DNA of 22,400 nt from a virus, in IMG/VR virus record IMGVR_UViG_3300028548_001868, positions 1 through 22,400 of that record. One strand, written 5' to 3'. The stretch's first letter is position 1, and the number at the start of each line of letters is the position of its first letter. A program made the translations under genes and the position numbers. The notes under the pieces were generated by a model. It had not been told where the DNA came from and made no database searches. It worked only from the letters and a program-made list of their open reading frames with translations. This document shows, one piece after another, positions 5,904 to 12,011 of this stretch.

Positions 5904-6232
5904 CACCAAGAGAAGAAATGTTTAGGAAGTTTGAAGTGATGGAAGATTTAGAACTTACTAGCAATCTTTTAATGATACAGCAAAACGTTTTTGATTGGTG
6001 CAAAGCTAAACCAGATAACAAAAAGCTAAACGAAGTAAGGGATGCAATTGTTAAGGTTAGCCTTATCTCTAATAAGATGCAGTTAGACAAAGGCAACTAT
6101 CATTTAGCAATGGAACAATATAGGTCAGAAGCAAGAAGAGCAGTAGAGCGAGCAAGGAGAGCAGAAGCACAGATAGAAGAAATACAAAAGGAATTAGATA
6201 CATATAGAATAAAAGAAGATTTAGGACTATGA
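5900..6232 (+). CDS. Coiled-coil protein, unknown function
   Basis: 110 residues, almost wholly helical. The first half (M-F-R-K-F-E-V-M-E-D-L-E-L-T-S-N-L-L) is a mixed helix. Residues 70-105 form a long basic/acidic coiled coil (R-S-E-A-R-R-A-V-E-R-A-R-R-A-E-A-Q-I-E-E-I-Q). It has ATGA overlaps with the genes on both sides, so three genes (5523-6519) are translationally coupled. I recognise no enzyme motif; it may be a DNA-binding accessory or a scaffold for its neighbours. Confidence 0.6.
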   Translation: MTPREEMFRKFEVMEDLELTSNLLMIQQNVFDWCKAKPDNKKLNEVRDAIVKVSLISNKMQLDKGNYHLAMEQYRSEARRAVERARRAEAQIEEIQKELDTYRIKEDLGL

Positions 6233-6519
6233 GCGATAGTATAAAGAAGTACTTTGAGAACGAAAACAAGAAAGACTATAACGATTGGATGGAGCATCAA
6301 TGGACTAAGAACTCAACACTAGGACTTAATTCAAGAGATGGTATAGTACAAGATGTTAAAGACCTATACGAAGAGCGTAGTCAAGTAGGAATTAAAAAGT
6401 ATAATACAACACTAGAAGATAGTAAAGAGTCCTTAGGAGCGTTCCTAGTACACCTACAAGAAGAGTTGATGGATGCAACATTATATATAGAGAAACTAAA
6501 ACAATTAAATGGTAAATAA
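6229..6519 (+). CDS. MazG-like all-alpha phage protein (putative nucleotide pyrophosphohydrolase)
   Basis: 96 residues. The C-terminal half carries R-S-Q-V-G-I-K-K-Y-N-T-T-L at 50-62 and H-L-Q-E-E-L-M-D-A-T-L-Y-I-E-K-L at 75-90. The 'RxxxGxxKYxTTL...HLQEELMDAxxYIEKL' arrangement is common in small phage proteins related to MazG or dUTPase-like all-alpha pyrophosphohydrolases, where an E-E-x-x-D helix binds Mg2+. The second acidic helix of a full MazG site is not evident, so activity is uncertain. A role in the nucleotide pool would suit its place among replication genes. It overlaps the next micro-ORF by 11 nt. Confidence 0.6.
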   Translation: MSDSIKKYFENENKKDYNDWMEHQWTKNSTLGLNSRDGIVQDVKDLYEERSQVGIKKYNTTLEDSKESLGAFLVHLQEELMDATLYIEKLKQLNGK

Positions 6520-6601
6520 AACTTGGAACTGTATAAGTTGTGGTGCTTTAAATTCAGGCACAAAAACAAATTGTGGAAACTGTAACAAAGAAAGAAAATG
6601 A
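6509..6601 (+). CDS. 30-residue RanBP2-like zinc-finger micro-protein
   Basis: The ORF starts at the ATG at 6509 inside the 3' end of the MazG-like gene and ends in an ATGA overlap with the next ORF (6598-6601). The product has W-N-C-I-S-C-G-A-L-N-S-G at 6-17 and C-G-N-C-N at 22-26, that is W-x-C-x2-C-x3-N-x6-C-x2-C. This is the spacing of a RanBP2-type zinc ribbon or finger, a fold that binds single-stranded RNA or protein. The stop/start coupling and the intact four-Cys pattern support it as a real gene despite its size. Its target is unknown. Confidence 0.6.
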   Translation: MVNKTWNCISCGALNSGTKTNCGNCNKERK

Positions 6602-6714
6602 GAAAGAGAACAACAAAGAAAGAAAACGTATTTAGCTGGAAAGATAATAAGATTAAGTACGTAAAGAAAACAGGAGTGGTACTAACCAAACAAATAATAA
6701 ATGAAAGAAAGTAA
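6598..6714 (+). CDS. Basic 38-residue micro-protein, unknown
   Basis: Starts in the stop codon of the zinc-finger ORF (ATGA) and overlaps the next ORF by 14 nt. The product is very basic (M-R-K-R-T-T-K-K-E-N at the start, then W-K-D-N-K-I-K-Y-V-K-K-T), which suggests nucleic-acid binding. No family is recognised. The coupling on both sides is the main support. Confidence 0.45.
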   Translation: MRKRTTKKENVFSWKDNKIKYVKKTGVVLTKQIINERK

Positions 6715-6823
6715 ATTAATCTGGATGATGAAAGAAGTCCAACAAATGCAAAAAGTTCTAATGGTAATGATTGATAGAATTGAAATAATAGAAAGAAGAG
6801 TATTTGAAGAAGAAGAAGAGTAA
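6701..6823 (+). CDS. Acidic-tailed 40-residue helical micro-protein, unknown
   Basis: Starts at ATG 6701 inside the previous micro-ORF and ends 17 nt before the exonuclease gene. The product is one Met-rich amphipathic helix (W-M-M-K-E-V-Q-Q-M-Q-K-V-L-M-V-M-I) with a run of five glutamates at its end. It may be a small coiled-coil partner of a neighbouring enzyme. No motif points to a function. Confidence 0.45.
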   Translation: MKESKLIWMMKEVQQMQKVLMVMIDRIEIIERRVFEEEEE

Positions 6824-6840
6824 CCTAAAACAAACAAACA

Positions 6841-7557
6841 ATGATATTATTATTCGATGCAGATAGCCTAATATGGTCAAGCTGCTACAAGAAAAGAGAC
6901 ACCCCAGAAGATAGCCCCTACCACGATAACATAGAAGATGCAACTGCTAAGTTTGATGAGGTGTTTATGTCTATTATAAATAAGCTAGAAGACTTATACG
7001 ATGTAGATAGAGTTGTAGTCTTTAGCGGTTCACTAGGAAACTTCAGAAAGCTAATAACACCCAAGTACAAAGCAAACAGAATAAACACTCCTAAGCCCAT
7101 ACTTTTACAAAAGATGCACGATTGGGTAAAAGAAAACTACAACTCGCTCTACGGACACGGCATAGAGACAGACGACCTAGTGGCGAAGTACTGGTACAAT
7201 CTATCAAAAGAAGTAGGAAGGGATAACGTAATGATTATCTCAATAGATAAAGACTATAAACAATTCCCTTGCTTGATGTACAACTACCACCAGAAGCATC
7301 AAGTTGTTTACGATATAACAGAAGAGGAAGCAATGTATAACTTCTATGAGCAAATGATTATAGGAGACACGGCAGACAATGTAAACTACTGTAAAGGTAA
7401 AGGAAAGAAGTTTGCAGAGAAATACCTAGCTGATTGCAATACTCAATACCAATACACAAAGAAAATGTATCAACTCTTTAAAGATACATACAAAGGAAAA
7501 GCAAAGCAAAGATATGTTGAATGCTATAACCTGCTAAAACTTCGTACAGAATTCTAA
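6841..7557 (+). CDS. 5'-3' exonuclease / flap endonuclease (FEN, PIN-like)
   Basis: 238 residues. Metal-binding carboxylates appear in the order expected for FEN nucleases: D6-A-D8 at the N-terminus, Y-K-A-N-R at 76-80, G-I-E-T-D-D at 107-112 (E109, D111, D112), S-I-D-K-D at 134-138, and G-D-T-A-D-N-V at 175-181, leading into a helix-3-turn-helix (K-G-K-G-K-K-F-A-E-K). It resembles T4 RNase H, T7 gp6 and the Pol I 5' nuclease domain, and would remove RNA primers and flaps during replication. It follows the leader AAACAAACA. No linked DNA polymerase is seen in the window, so it is a stand-alone nuclease. Confidence 0.9.
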   Translation: MILLFDADSLIWSSCYKKRDTPEDSPYHDNIEDATAKFDEVFMSIINKLEDLYDVDRVVVFSGSLGNFRKLITPKYKANRINTPKPILLQKMHDWVKENYNSLYGHGIETDDLVAKYWYNLSKEVGRDNVMIISIDKDYKQFPCLMYNYHQKHQVVYDITEEEAMYNFYEQMIIGDTADNVNYCKGKGKKFAEKYLADCNTQYQYTKKMYQLFKDTYKGKAKQRYVECYNLLKLRTEF

Positions 7558-7601
7558 GAATTAAACTGTTATTCTTTAGGTGTTTATAAAATAATTATAA
7601 A

Positions 7602-7617
7602 TATTATTAATAATAAT
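7602..7617. repeat. Copy 2 of the 16-bp palindromic element
   Basis: Identical to 1505-1520 (TATTATTAATAATAAT). Its last base is the first T of the TTG at 7617-7619 that serves as the likely -33 element, so a protein bound here would compete with the sigma factor. Confidence 0.45.
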
Positions 7618-7649
7618 TGTTAATATGTCAGAAATGTTTTGTAGATTTA
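7617..7649 (+). promoter_or_regulatory. Probable Bacteroidota promoter upstream of 7674
   Basis: TTG at 7617-7619 and TAGATTTA at 7642-7649 (consensus TAnnTTTG with A for the last G), 22 nt apart. It lies in the 116-nt gap after the exonuclease gene and would serve the block from 7674 on (micro-protein, ParB-like, methyltransferase, DnaA-like). Confidence 0.5.
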
Positions 7650-7673
7650 CATCATAATTAAAAACAAACAATT

Positions 7674-7841
7674 ATGAATTACACAGACTTTATTTACTCA
7701 CAGTACACAAACCAAGAACTTACAGATATTATAGCTGCAAACAAATACAAAGGAGAGTATTTAGAATCACACGCTAAACGATGCAGGTTAGAAGTAATCA
7801 AAAGACACCACGCAGAACAAGAAACCTTAACACTAAATTAA
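7674..7841 (+). CDS. 55-residue hypothetical protein
   Basis: MNYTDFIYSQYTNQELTDII at the start, then A-N-K-Y-K-G-E-Y-L-E-S-H-A-K-R-C and a charged His-rich end (K-R-H-H-A-E-Q-E). It is helical and soluble, with one cysteine and no recognised motif. It is the first gene after a probable promoter and stands behind an AAAACAAACAATT leader like its neighbours, which supports translation. A small DNA-binding or antihost protein is possible; the sequence does not say. Confidence 0.55.
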   Translation: MNYTDFIYSQYTNQELTDIIAANKYKGEYLESHAKRCRLEVIKRHHAEQETLTLN

Positions 7842-7866
7842 ACACAAACAATTAAAAACAATTATT

Positions 7867-8613
7867 ATGACAAACACAAACATTAAAGTAGGAACGTTTC
7901 AAGGAAGCTATCCTGTATCAGCACTAAAGTTCTCAACAGTAAATAGAGACATAGTAAAAAACCACGCAAGCAACTTCATTAAAAAAATATCTGCATACGG
8001 CTGGATAGTACCGATTGTAATAAATAAAGATGGAAACATAATAGAAGGACACCACAGAGTAAAAGCAGCTATTGAGATGGGTTTAAAGTCCGTCCCTGCA
8101 TATATCATTGACTGGGTAGATACATCAAACCTAAAAGAGTACCAAGAGTATATAATGAATCTTAACGCATCTAACAGAAGTTGGTATGCAATAGATTATT
8201 TAAAGACTACATCTATTAACCAAGATGACTACAAGACTGTTTACGATAAATATATAGAATCTAAAGATATTTTATCAGTAGGTAACGTATTGAATATTTA
8301 TTTTAATTCAGGATGTGACCAAAAATTTAAAGATGGTAAAAGTAGAATCAAAGATGAAGAATTTGCAGATTACTTATTTGATAAGTTTTTTAAACTTAAA
8401 GCACGATACGGAAAAGTAAAGTTCCAAGCGTTTACTATAAATAGAACTACTCAATTTATGTACAGCAAATGTAAAACACGAAGCGAAGTAGATTACATTC
8501 TTGGTCAGTTAGAAATGTTAGCTAAATCAAAAGATAGTAATAGTGCAATACTATCCTCTGTTGAAATGATTAAACCATTTTTAAAAGAGCAGTTAGATTT
8601 AAAAAGAAGTTAA
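7867..8613 (+). CDS. ParB/sulfiredoxin-like N-terminal domain protein
   Basis: 248 residues. Residues 45-72 read G-W-I-V-P-I-V-I-N-K-D-G-N-I-I-E-G-H-H-R-V-K-A-A-I-E, matching the ParB-N core in which 'hxhxDGxxIxGHxRxxAA' binds a nucleotide. E60, H62 and R64 are the expected functional residues. The 170 residues after it are helical, include two Cys (150 and 212), and carry no classical ParB helix-turn-helix that I can see. Stand-alone ParB-N proteins in phages are often next to DNA methyltransferases, as here, where TAATG joins the two. It may help target modification or act as a nuclease or CTPase; partition is less likely because no parA is visible. Confidence 0.8.
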   Translation: MTNTNIKVGTFQGSYPVSALKFSTVNRDIVKNHASNFIKKISAYGWIVPIVINKDGNIIEGHHRVKAAIEMGLKSVPAYIIDWVDTSNLKEYQEYIMNLNASNRSWYAIDYLKTTSINQDDYKTVYDKYIESKDILSVGNVLNIYFNSGCDQKFKDGKSRIKDEEFADYLFDKFFKLKARYGKVKFQAFTINRTTQFMYSKCKTRSEVDYILGQLEMLAKSKDSNSAILSSVEMIKPFLKEQLDLKRS

Positions 8614-9206
8614 TGATTACAAACGAAGATAATATGCAGCTAATGTCTAGGTACGAAGATAACTACTTTGACCTAGCTATTGTTGACCCACCATATAAGG
8701 AAGATGTAAAGGGTTTAAAGGCAGGTTTTAATAGAGTTCATTTTAATTATAAAGCATTATCAACACCACCTATTAAAAGCTATATTGAAGAGTTGTTTCG
8801 TGTATCTAAAGAGCAAATTCTCTGGGGGTTTAATTATTATTTAGAACTTTTACCAAATACAGATTGTTGTATTATATGGGATAAACATCAAAACGGTCAT
8901 TTTAGCGAAGCAGAATTAGCTTGGTCAAGTGTTGGTAAAACAAGAATATTTGATAGACCTTATCAAAAAGACATAGGCAATAAGATACATCCTACTCAAA
9001 AACCTTTTCAATTATACGAATGGCTCTTAATGAACTATGCTAAAGAAGGAGATAAGATATTGGATACACACTTAGGAAGCGGTTCAATAGCTTTAGCTTG
9101 CCATAACTTAGGATATGAACTAACAGCTTGTGAACTTGATACTGAATACTACGATGCAGCAATAAAAAGAATAGAACAACATAAACAACAAATTAGATTA
9201 TTTTAA
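8613..9206 (+). CDS. DNA N6-adenine (or N4-cytosine) methyltransferase, beta-type
   Basis: 197 residues. Catalytic motif IV D-P-P-Y is at 25-28, followed by H-P-T-Q-K-P at 126-131 (motif X), then the AdoMet site D-T-H-L-G-S-G-S at 151-158 (motif I) and C-E-L-D at 173-176 (motif II). Catalysis-before-AdoMet order is the beta class. DPPY fits adenine N6 methylation, with cytosine N4 less likely. At 197 residues it has only a small target recognition region between the motifs. No cognate restriction enzyme lies nearby, so it is probably a solitary phage methylase that protects its DNA from host restriction or marks origins. It is coupled to the ParB-like gene by TAATG. Confidence 0.9.
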   Translation: MITNEDNMQLMSRYEDNYFDLAIVDPPYKEDVKGLKAGFNRVHFNYKALSTPPIKSYIEELFRVSKEQILWGFNYYLELLPNTDCCIIWDKHQNGHFSEAELAWSSVGKTRIFDRPYQKDIGNKIHPTQKPFQLYEWLLMNYAKEGDKILDTHLGSGSIALACHNLGYELTACELDTEYYDAAIKRIEQHKQQIRLF

Positions 9207-9734
9207 ATGAAAGCAAAATACACGCAAGTAGTAGCAAACAAAACAGAATTACTAGAGCATATAATTAAACAAGAACTAAAAAGAGACGTAAACAAAGTAA
9301 GCAGAGATAAACTATTAATAGAAGCTAGGTTTATATATTTTTACATATTAAGAAAGGAAGAACAAATGCCATTTCATAAGATAGGATTAACCGTTGATAT
9401 GAATCACGCTTCTGTTATGCACGGTTGTAATAAAGCAGATTTATGGATTAAGATAGACCACGAGTTTAGAGATAAGTATCTAATGGTTTTGGCAAGCTAT
9501 CATCGAGAGGTTTACGGAATAGAGAAGGAAGCAGAGACGAACGAACTTAGACACAAGCTAAACAAAGAACGAGAAGAGAAAACTAAAATAAAAGAAAAGA
9601 AACTTGGAACTGCACACGACAGACTACATCTATTAATAGACAAGACACCAGAGGAGAAAGCAGAAAGCCTTTTAGAACGTATGGAGGCAATATGTAATAT
9701 GATGCAAATGGATTTAAAACGTAAACGAATATGA
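9207..9734 (+). CDS. DnaA domain IV-like DNA-binding protein with C-terminal coiled coil
   Basis: 175 residues. Residues 36-80 read L-L-I-E-A-R-F-I-Y-F-Y-I-L-R-K, then H-K-I-G-L-T-V-D-M-N-H-A-S-V-M-H-G-C-N-K at 57-76. This aligns with the DnaA C-terminal signature 'R-x-h-x-Y-h-h-R ... IGxxFxxxDHxTVxHAxxK', the helix-turn-helix that reads the DnaA box. There is no AAA+ ATPase domain. Residues 105-140 form a charged coiled coil (E-A-E-T-N-E-L-R-H-K-L-N-K-E-R-E-E-K), perhaps for dimerisation. It begins immediately after the methyltransferase stop. It could bind DnaA boxes on phage or host DNA as an initiator, competitor or regulator. Confidence 0.72.
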   Translation: MKAKYTQVVANKTELLEHIIKQELKRDVNKVSRDKLLIEARFIYFYILRKEEQMPFHKIGLTVDMNHASVMHGCNKADLWIKIDHEFRDKYLMVLASYHREVYGIEKEAETNELRHKLNKEREEKTKIKEKKLGTAHDRLHLLIDKTPEEKAESLLERMEAICNMMQMDLKRKRI

Positions 9735-9838
9735 TGGGAAGTTATTTATTATTGTTCTTTTTAGGATGGGCAATAACACTAGCAAGTATATGGGTGTATT
9801 TTGAGGATTACCAAAACAACAAAGATAGAGACCTTTAA
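9731..9838 (+). CDS. 35-residue single-TM membrane protein
   Basis: ATG at 9731 overlaps the stop codon of the DnaA-like gene (ATGA). The product has one hydrophobic helix at about 4-24 (S-Y-L-L-L-F-F-L-G-W-A-I-T-L-A-S-I-W-V-Y-F) and a polar tail ending K-D-R-D-L. The overlap and clear helix support a real gene. Role unknown; it might anchor or regulate neighbours or act on the host membrane. Confidence 0.5.
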   Translation: MMGSYLLLFFLGWAITLASIWVYFEDYQNNKDRDL

Positions 9839-9886
9839 CAAACACCTTAAAAAGTTATTGTTATAGTATATCATTAATGAAAATAT

Positions 9887-10129
9887 TTGATTGTGGATAA
9901 AAGAAAATTCAACGGAGGTAATAAGAACGCAGGGCGTAAACCTAAGAGCGAAGAGATAAAATTAGTAGAAAGACTAAGCCCATTAGAAGATGATGCCTTA
10001 GCGGCTTTGTCAGAGGGTGTGAAGTCAGGAGATATTAAATGGGTACAGTTGTATTTAAGTTACTACCTAGGTAAACCAAAAGAAACTAGAGACATTACTA
10101 TAAACGAAGACTTACCTTTATTCTTATAG
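9887..10129 (+). CDS. terS: Terminase small subunit
   Basis: 80 residues. It opens with F-N-G-G-N-K-N-A-G-R-K-P-K-S-E-E at 8-23, a motif common at the front of small terminase subunits, followed by helices (L-S-P-L-E-D-D-A-L-A-A-L) and Y-L-G-K-P-K-E-T-R at 60-68. It directly abuts the large subunit gene. Small subunits recognise the packaging site on viral DNA and stimulate the large subunit. There is no ATG in the frame: the possible starts are TTG at 9887 and GTG at 9893, and I give 9887 as the outer limit. An out-of-frame ATG at 9877 would fit after loss of one T (see findings). It is short for the family. Confidence 0.75.
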   Translation: MIVDKRKFNGGNKNAGRKPKSEEIKLVERLSPLEDDALAALSEGVKSGDIKWVQLYLSYYLGKPKETRDITINEDLPLFL

Positions 10130-11299
10130 ATGCAGGTAGCTAGAACCAAAGCATTAGATAAGTTACAAGAATTAGATAGCAGGGTAAAGATAGTAAGAGG
10201 TGGAACGTCCGCTGGTAAGACTATTTGCATTCTGCTAATTCTTATTGATTACGCTATTCGAAACGAAGGTAAAGAGATTAGTGTAGTGAGTGAATCAGTA
10301 CCGCATCTACGTAGAGGTGCTTATAAGGACTTCTTAGGGCTTCTTAAAGGTATGAATAGATACAAAGATAGCCAGTTAAATAAGAGTACCTTAAAATACA
10401 TTTTTACTAATGGCAGTTACATAGAGTTTTTTTCAACTGACCAACCAGATAAACTAAGGGGAGCAAGAAGAACAGACTTATATATTAATGAGTGCAACAA
10501 CATTCCTTTTGATGCATACCAACAATTAGTAGTAAGAACATCTGGTAACGTCTGGTTAGATTACAATCCATCTGCATTGTTTTGGGTAGACAAAGAACTA
10601 ATAGGAAAAGAAGATACAGACTTCATTACACTCACCTATAAAGATAACGACTCACTACCTGAAAGCATTGTAACAGAAATAGAGAAAGCAAAGGATAAAG
10701 CTAAGACCTCAACCTACTGGGCTAACTGGTGGAGGGTGTATGGACTTGGTGAGGTAGGAAGTTTAGAAGGTGCTTGTATACCTGACTGGAAAGAGATAGA
10801 TACAATACCACAAGAAGCAAGGTTACTTGGACACGGACTTGATTTTGGCTATTCGGTAGACCCAAGTACGATTATTTCTTTGTACAAGTGGAATAATGCT
10901 TACATATACGATGAGGTACTATATAAGAAAGGAATGCTTAACAGGGATATAAGTAGATTCTTAGAGTCAAATGATATAAGAGAAGTAATAGTAGCAGATT
11001 CAGCAGAACCAAAATCAATAGCAGAATTGCAGGGATACGGTCACAATATCCACGGTGTAAGTAAAGGAAGGGATTCAGTTGTATATGGAATCAACCTAAT
11101 GAATCAAAACGAGATATACGTTTCAAGCCGTTCTAAGAACCTTAAAAAAGAATTAGGTGGTTATATATGGTCAACCGATAAAGAAGGCAACAAGACACAG
11201 AAGCCTACAGGTCTGCATCCAGATTGTATCGATGCTGCTAGGTACATTCTAACCGATACATTAGAGAACCCAAACAAGGGGCAATACTTCATATACTAA
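10130..11299 (+). CDS. terL: Terminase large subunit (ATPase and nuclease)
   Basis: 389 residues. Walker A is G24-G-T-S-A-G-K-T31, and the Walker B strand and catalytic Glu lie in L-Y-I-N-E-C at 117-122 (E121). The RNase H-like nuclease domain has D238-F-G-Y-S-V-D-P at 238-245, V-A-D-S-A-E-P at 288-294 (D290) and H-P-D-C-I-D-A-A at 363-370 (D365 or D368). This is the Terminase_3/6-like packaging motor that cuts concatemeric DNA and pumps it into the prohead. The first codon follows the terS stop directly. It is slightly short for the family but complete in motifs. A portal gene, the usual next neighbour, is absent here. Confidence 0.95.
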   Translation: MQVARTKALDKLQELDSRVKIVRGGTSAGKTICILLILIDYAIRNEGKEISVVSESVPHLRRGAYKDFLGLLKGMNRYKDSQLNKSTLKYIFTNGSYIEFFSTDQPDKLRGARRTDLYINECNNIPFDAYQQLVVRTSGNVWLDYNPSALFWVDKELIGKEDTDFITLTYKDNDSLPESIVTEIEKAKDKAKTSTYWANWWRVYGLGEVGSLEGACIPDWKEIDTIPQEARLLGHGLDFGYSVDPSTIISLYKWNNAYIYDEVLYKKGMLNRDISRFLESNDIREVIVADSAEPKSIAELQGYGHNIHGVSKGRDSVVYGINLMNQNEIYVSSRSKNLKKELGGYIWSTDKEGNKTQKPTGLHPDCIDAARYILTDTLENPNKGQYFIY

Positions 11300-11304
11300 A
11301 AGTT

Positions 11305-11326
11305 TTTTGTTAATAGTTTTGTTAAT
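11305..11326. repeat. Direct repeat TTTTGTTAAT overlapping the -33 region
   Basis: Exact copies of TTTTGTTAAT at 11305-11314 and 11317-11326, 12 nt apart. The second copy carries the TTG at 11319-11321 used as the -33 element. It may be an operator pair or an alternative -33 site. Confidence 0.35.
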
Positions 11327-11348
11327 TCAAAAAAGAGTTTTATATTTG
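11319..11348 (+). promoter_or_regulatory. Bacteroidota promoter TTG-N19-TATATTTG upstream of 11386
   Basis: -33 TTG at 11319-11321 and -7 TATATTTG at 11341-11348 with 19 nt between, the same elements and spacing as at 2289-2318. Transcription is expected to begin near 11355 and to serve the small-gene block 11386-12232. Confidence 0.75.
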
Positions 11349-11385
11349 TACCAACAAACAGAGATAATAACCTTAAAAAAACAAT

Positions 11386-11646
11386 ATGACAAATTCAATT
11401 ACAACTTTCGAAACAGTACAAATCATTACCGCTCTTAACGCTATAAACGATAAAGAAAGAAACCAAGAAGTATTATTAGATACAGGTATGATAGAAATGT
11501 ACCTTAAAGAGGAGGAAGGTGATTACGATGTTTACTTTACTACATTTGACAAAGATTGTAGATATGCAGGAAGTTCAAACACTAACAGTATGAGCGGAGA
11601 TATTTCAAGAATGTACGATGCAATAATTAAAGTAATAAACGAATAA
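11386..11646 (+). CDS. Small acidic hypothetical protein
   Basis: 86 residues, mixed alpha/beta in appearance: an N-terminal helix (T-V-Q-I-I-T-A-L-N-A-I-N-D-K-E-R), a strand pair (M-I-E-M-Y-L-K-E and Y-D-V-Y-F-T-T-F-D-K) and a C-terminal helix (Y-D-A-I-I-K-V-I-N-E). I recognise no family. It is the first gene behind a consensus promoter and is followed by a hairpin, so it may be transcribed strongly on its own, as host-takeover genes often are. Confidence 0.6.
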   Translation: MTNSITTFETVQIITALNAINDKERNQEVLLDTGMIEMYLKEEEGDYDVYFTTFDKDCRYAGSSNTNSMSGDISRMYDAIIKVINE

Positions 11647-11663
11647 AAGTATAATTAAACAAC

Positions 11664-11684
11664 GGGGGCTAACAACCCCCCTTT
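11664..11684 (+). terminator. G-C hairpin, probable weak terminator after 11386-11646
   Basis: GGGGG (11664-11668), loop CTAACAA, CCCCC (11676-11680), then C and only three T's. The stem resembles the one at 3239-3255, but the short T-tract suggests partial termination or mRNA 3'-end protection. Confidence 0.5.
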
Positions 11685-11699
11685 AAAAACAAACACAAT

Positions 11700-11807
11700 A
11701 TGTACGACCCATCAAACGAACCAAAAGAAAACCAATGCCTAGAATGTCTTAATCCTTGTGATGGAGACTTTTGCAGTAAGCAATGCGACAGGGCTTATAT
11801 GAATTAA
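11700..11807 (+). CDS. 35-residue Cys-rich micro-protein
   Basis: The product has N-Q-C-L-E-C-L-N-P-C at 11-20 and F-C-S-K-Q-C at 24-29: five cysteines with C-x2-C-x3-C-x4-C-x3-C spacing, a plausible zinc site. The ATG follows an AAACAAACACAAT leader, which supports expression. No domain name fits firmly; it recalls small treble-clef or zinc-ribbon domains. It is the second gene of the block behind the promoter at 11319. Confidence 0.5.
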   Translation: MYDPSNEPKENQCLECLNPCDGDFCSKQCDRAYMN

Positions 11808-11840
11808 AATAAATTTTATATATTTACAAAAACAAACGAT

Positions 11841-12011
11841 ATGAAAGATTTAAAAGAAAGTTACGAATACAGGTTAGTAAAGCAATTAACATCAGAAGAG
11901 AATAAAAGCCTTGTAAGGAACACAATAAAGAAAGGTTTAATATTGACAGGCATTTGTATTATAAGCCTGCACGTCTTCTTAAAAGCGTTCCTATGGCTAC
12001 TCAAGTACTAG
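11841..12011 (+). CDS. 56-residue single-TM membrane protein
   Basis: ATG at 11841 behind an AAACAAACGAT leader; TAG at 12009-12011. The first 31 residues are charged (M-K-D-L-K-E-S-Y-E-Y-R-L-V-K-Q-L), then one hydrophobic helix at about 33-54 (L-I-L-T-G-I-C-I-I-S-L-H-V-F-L-K-A-F-L-W-L-L). It overlaps the next gene by 19 nt. Possibly an accessory lysis or exclusion protein; no family recognised. A weak -7-like box TATATTTA (11819-11826) lies just upstream. Confidence 0.5.
   Translation: MKDLKESYEYRLVKQLTSEENKSLVRNTIKKGLILTGICIISLHVFLKAFLWLLKY

Noticed and set aside
6100-6689. Minus-strand open frames (6100-6300, 6381-6689) with many hydrophobic residues
   Set aside because: Antisense of Lys/Glu-rich helical genes gives Phe/Leu/Ser-rich shadows that look like membrane proteins; no independent signal supports them.
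7554-7579. Possible terminator after the exonuclease gene (CTAAGAAT with ATTCTTTAG)
   Set aside because: The stem is AT-only apart from two pairs, has a bulge and no T-run follows.
9877-9900. Seven-codon ORF starting at ATG 9877
   Set aside because: Too short for a gene by itself; noted only because a 1-nt change would fuse it in frame to terS.
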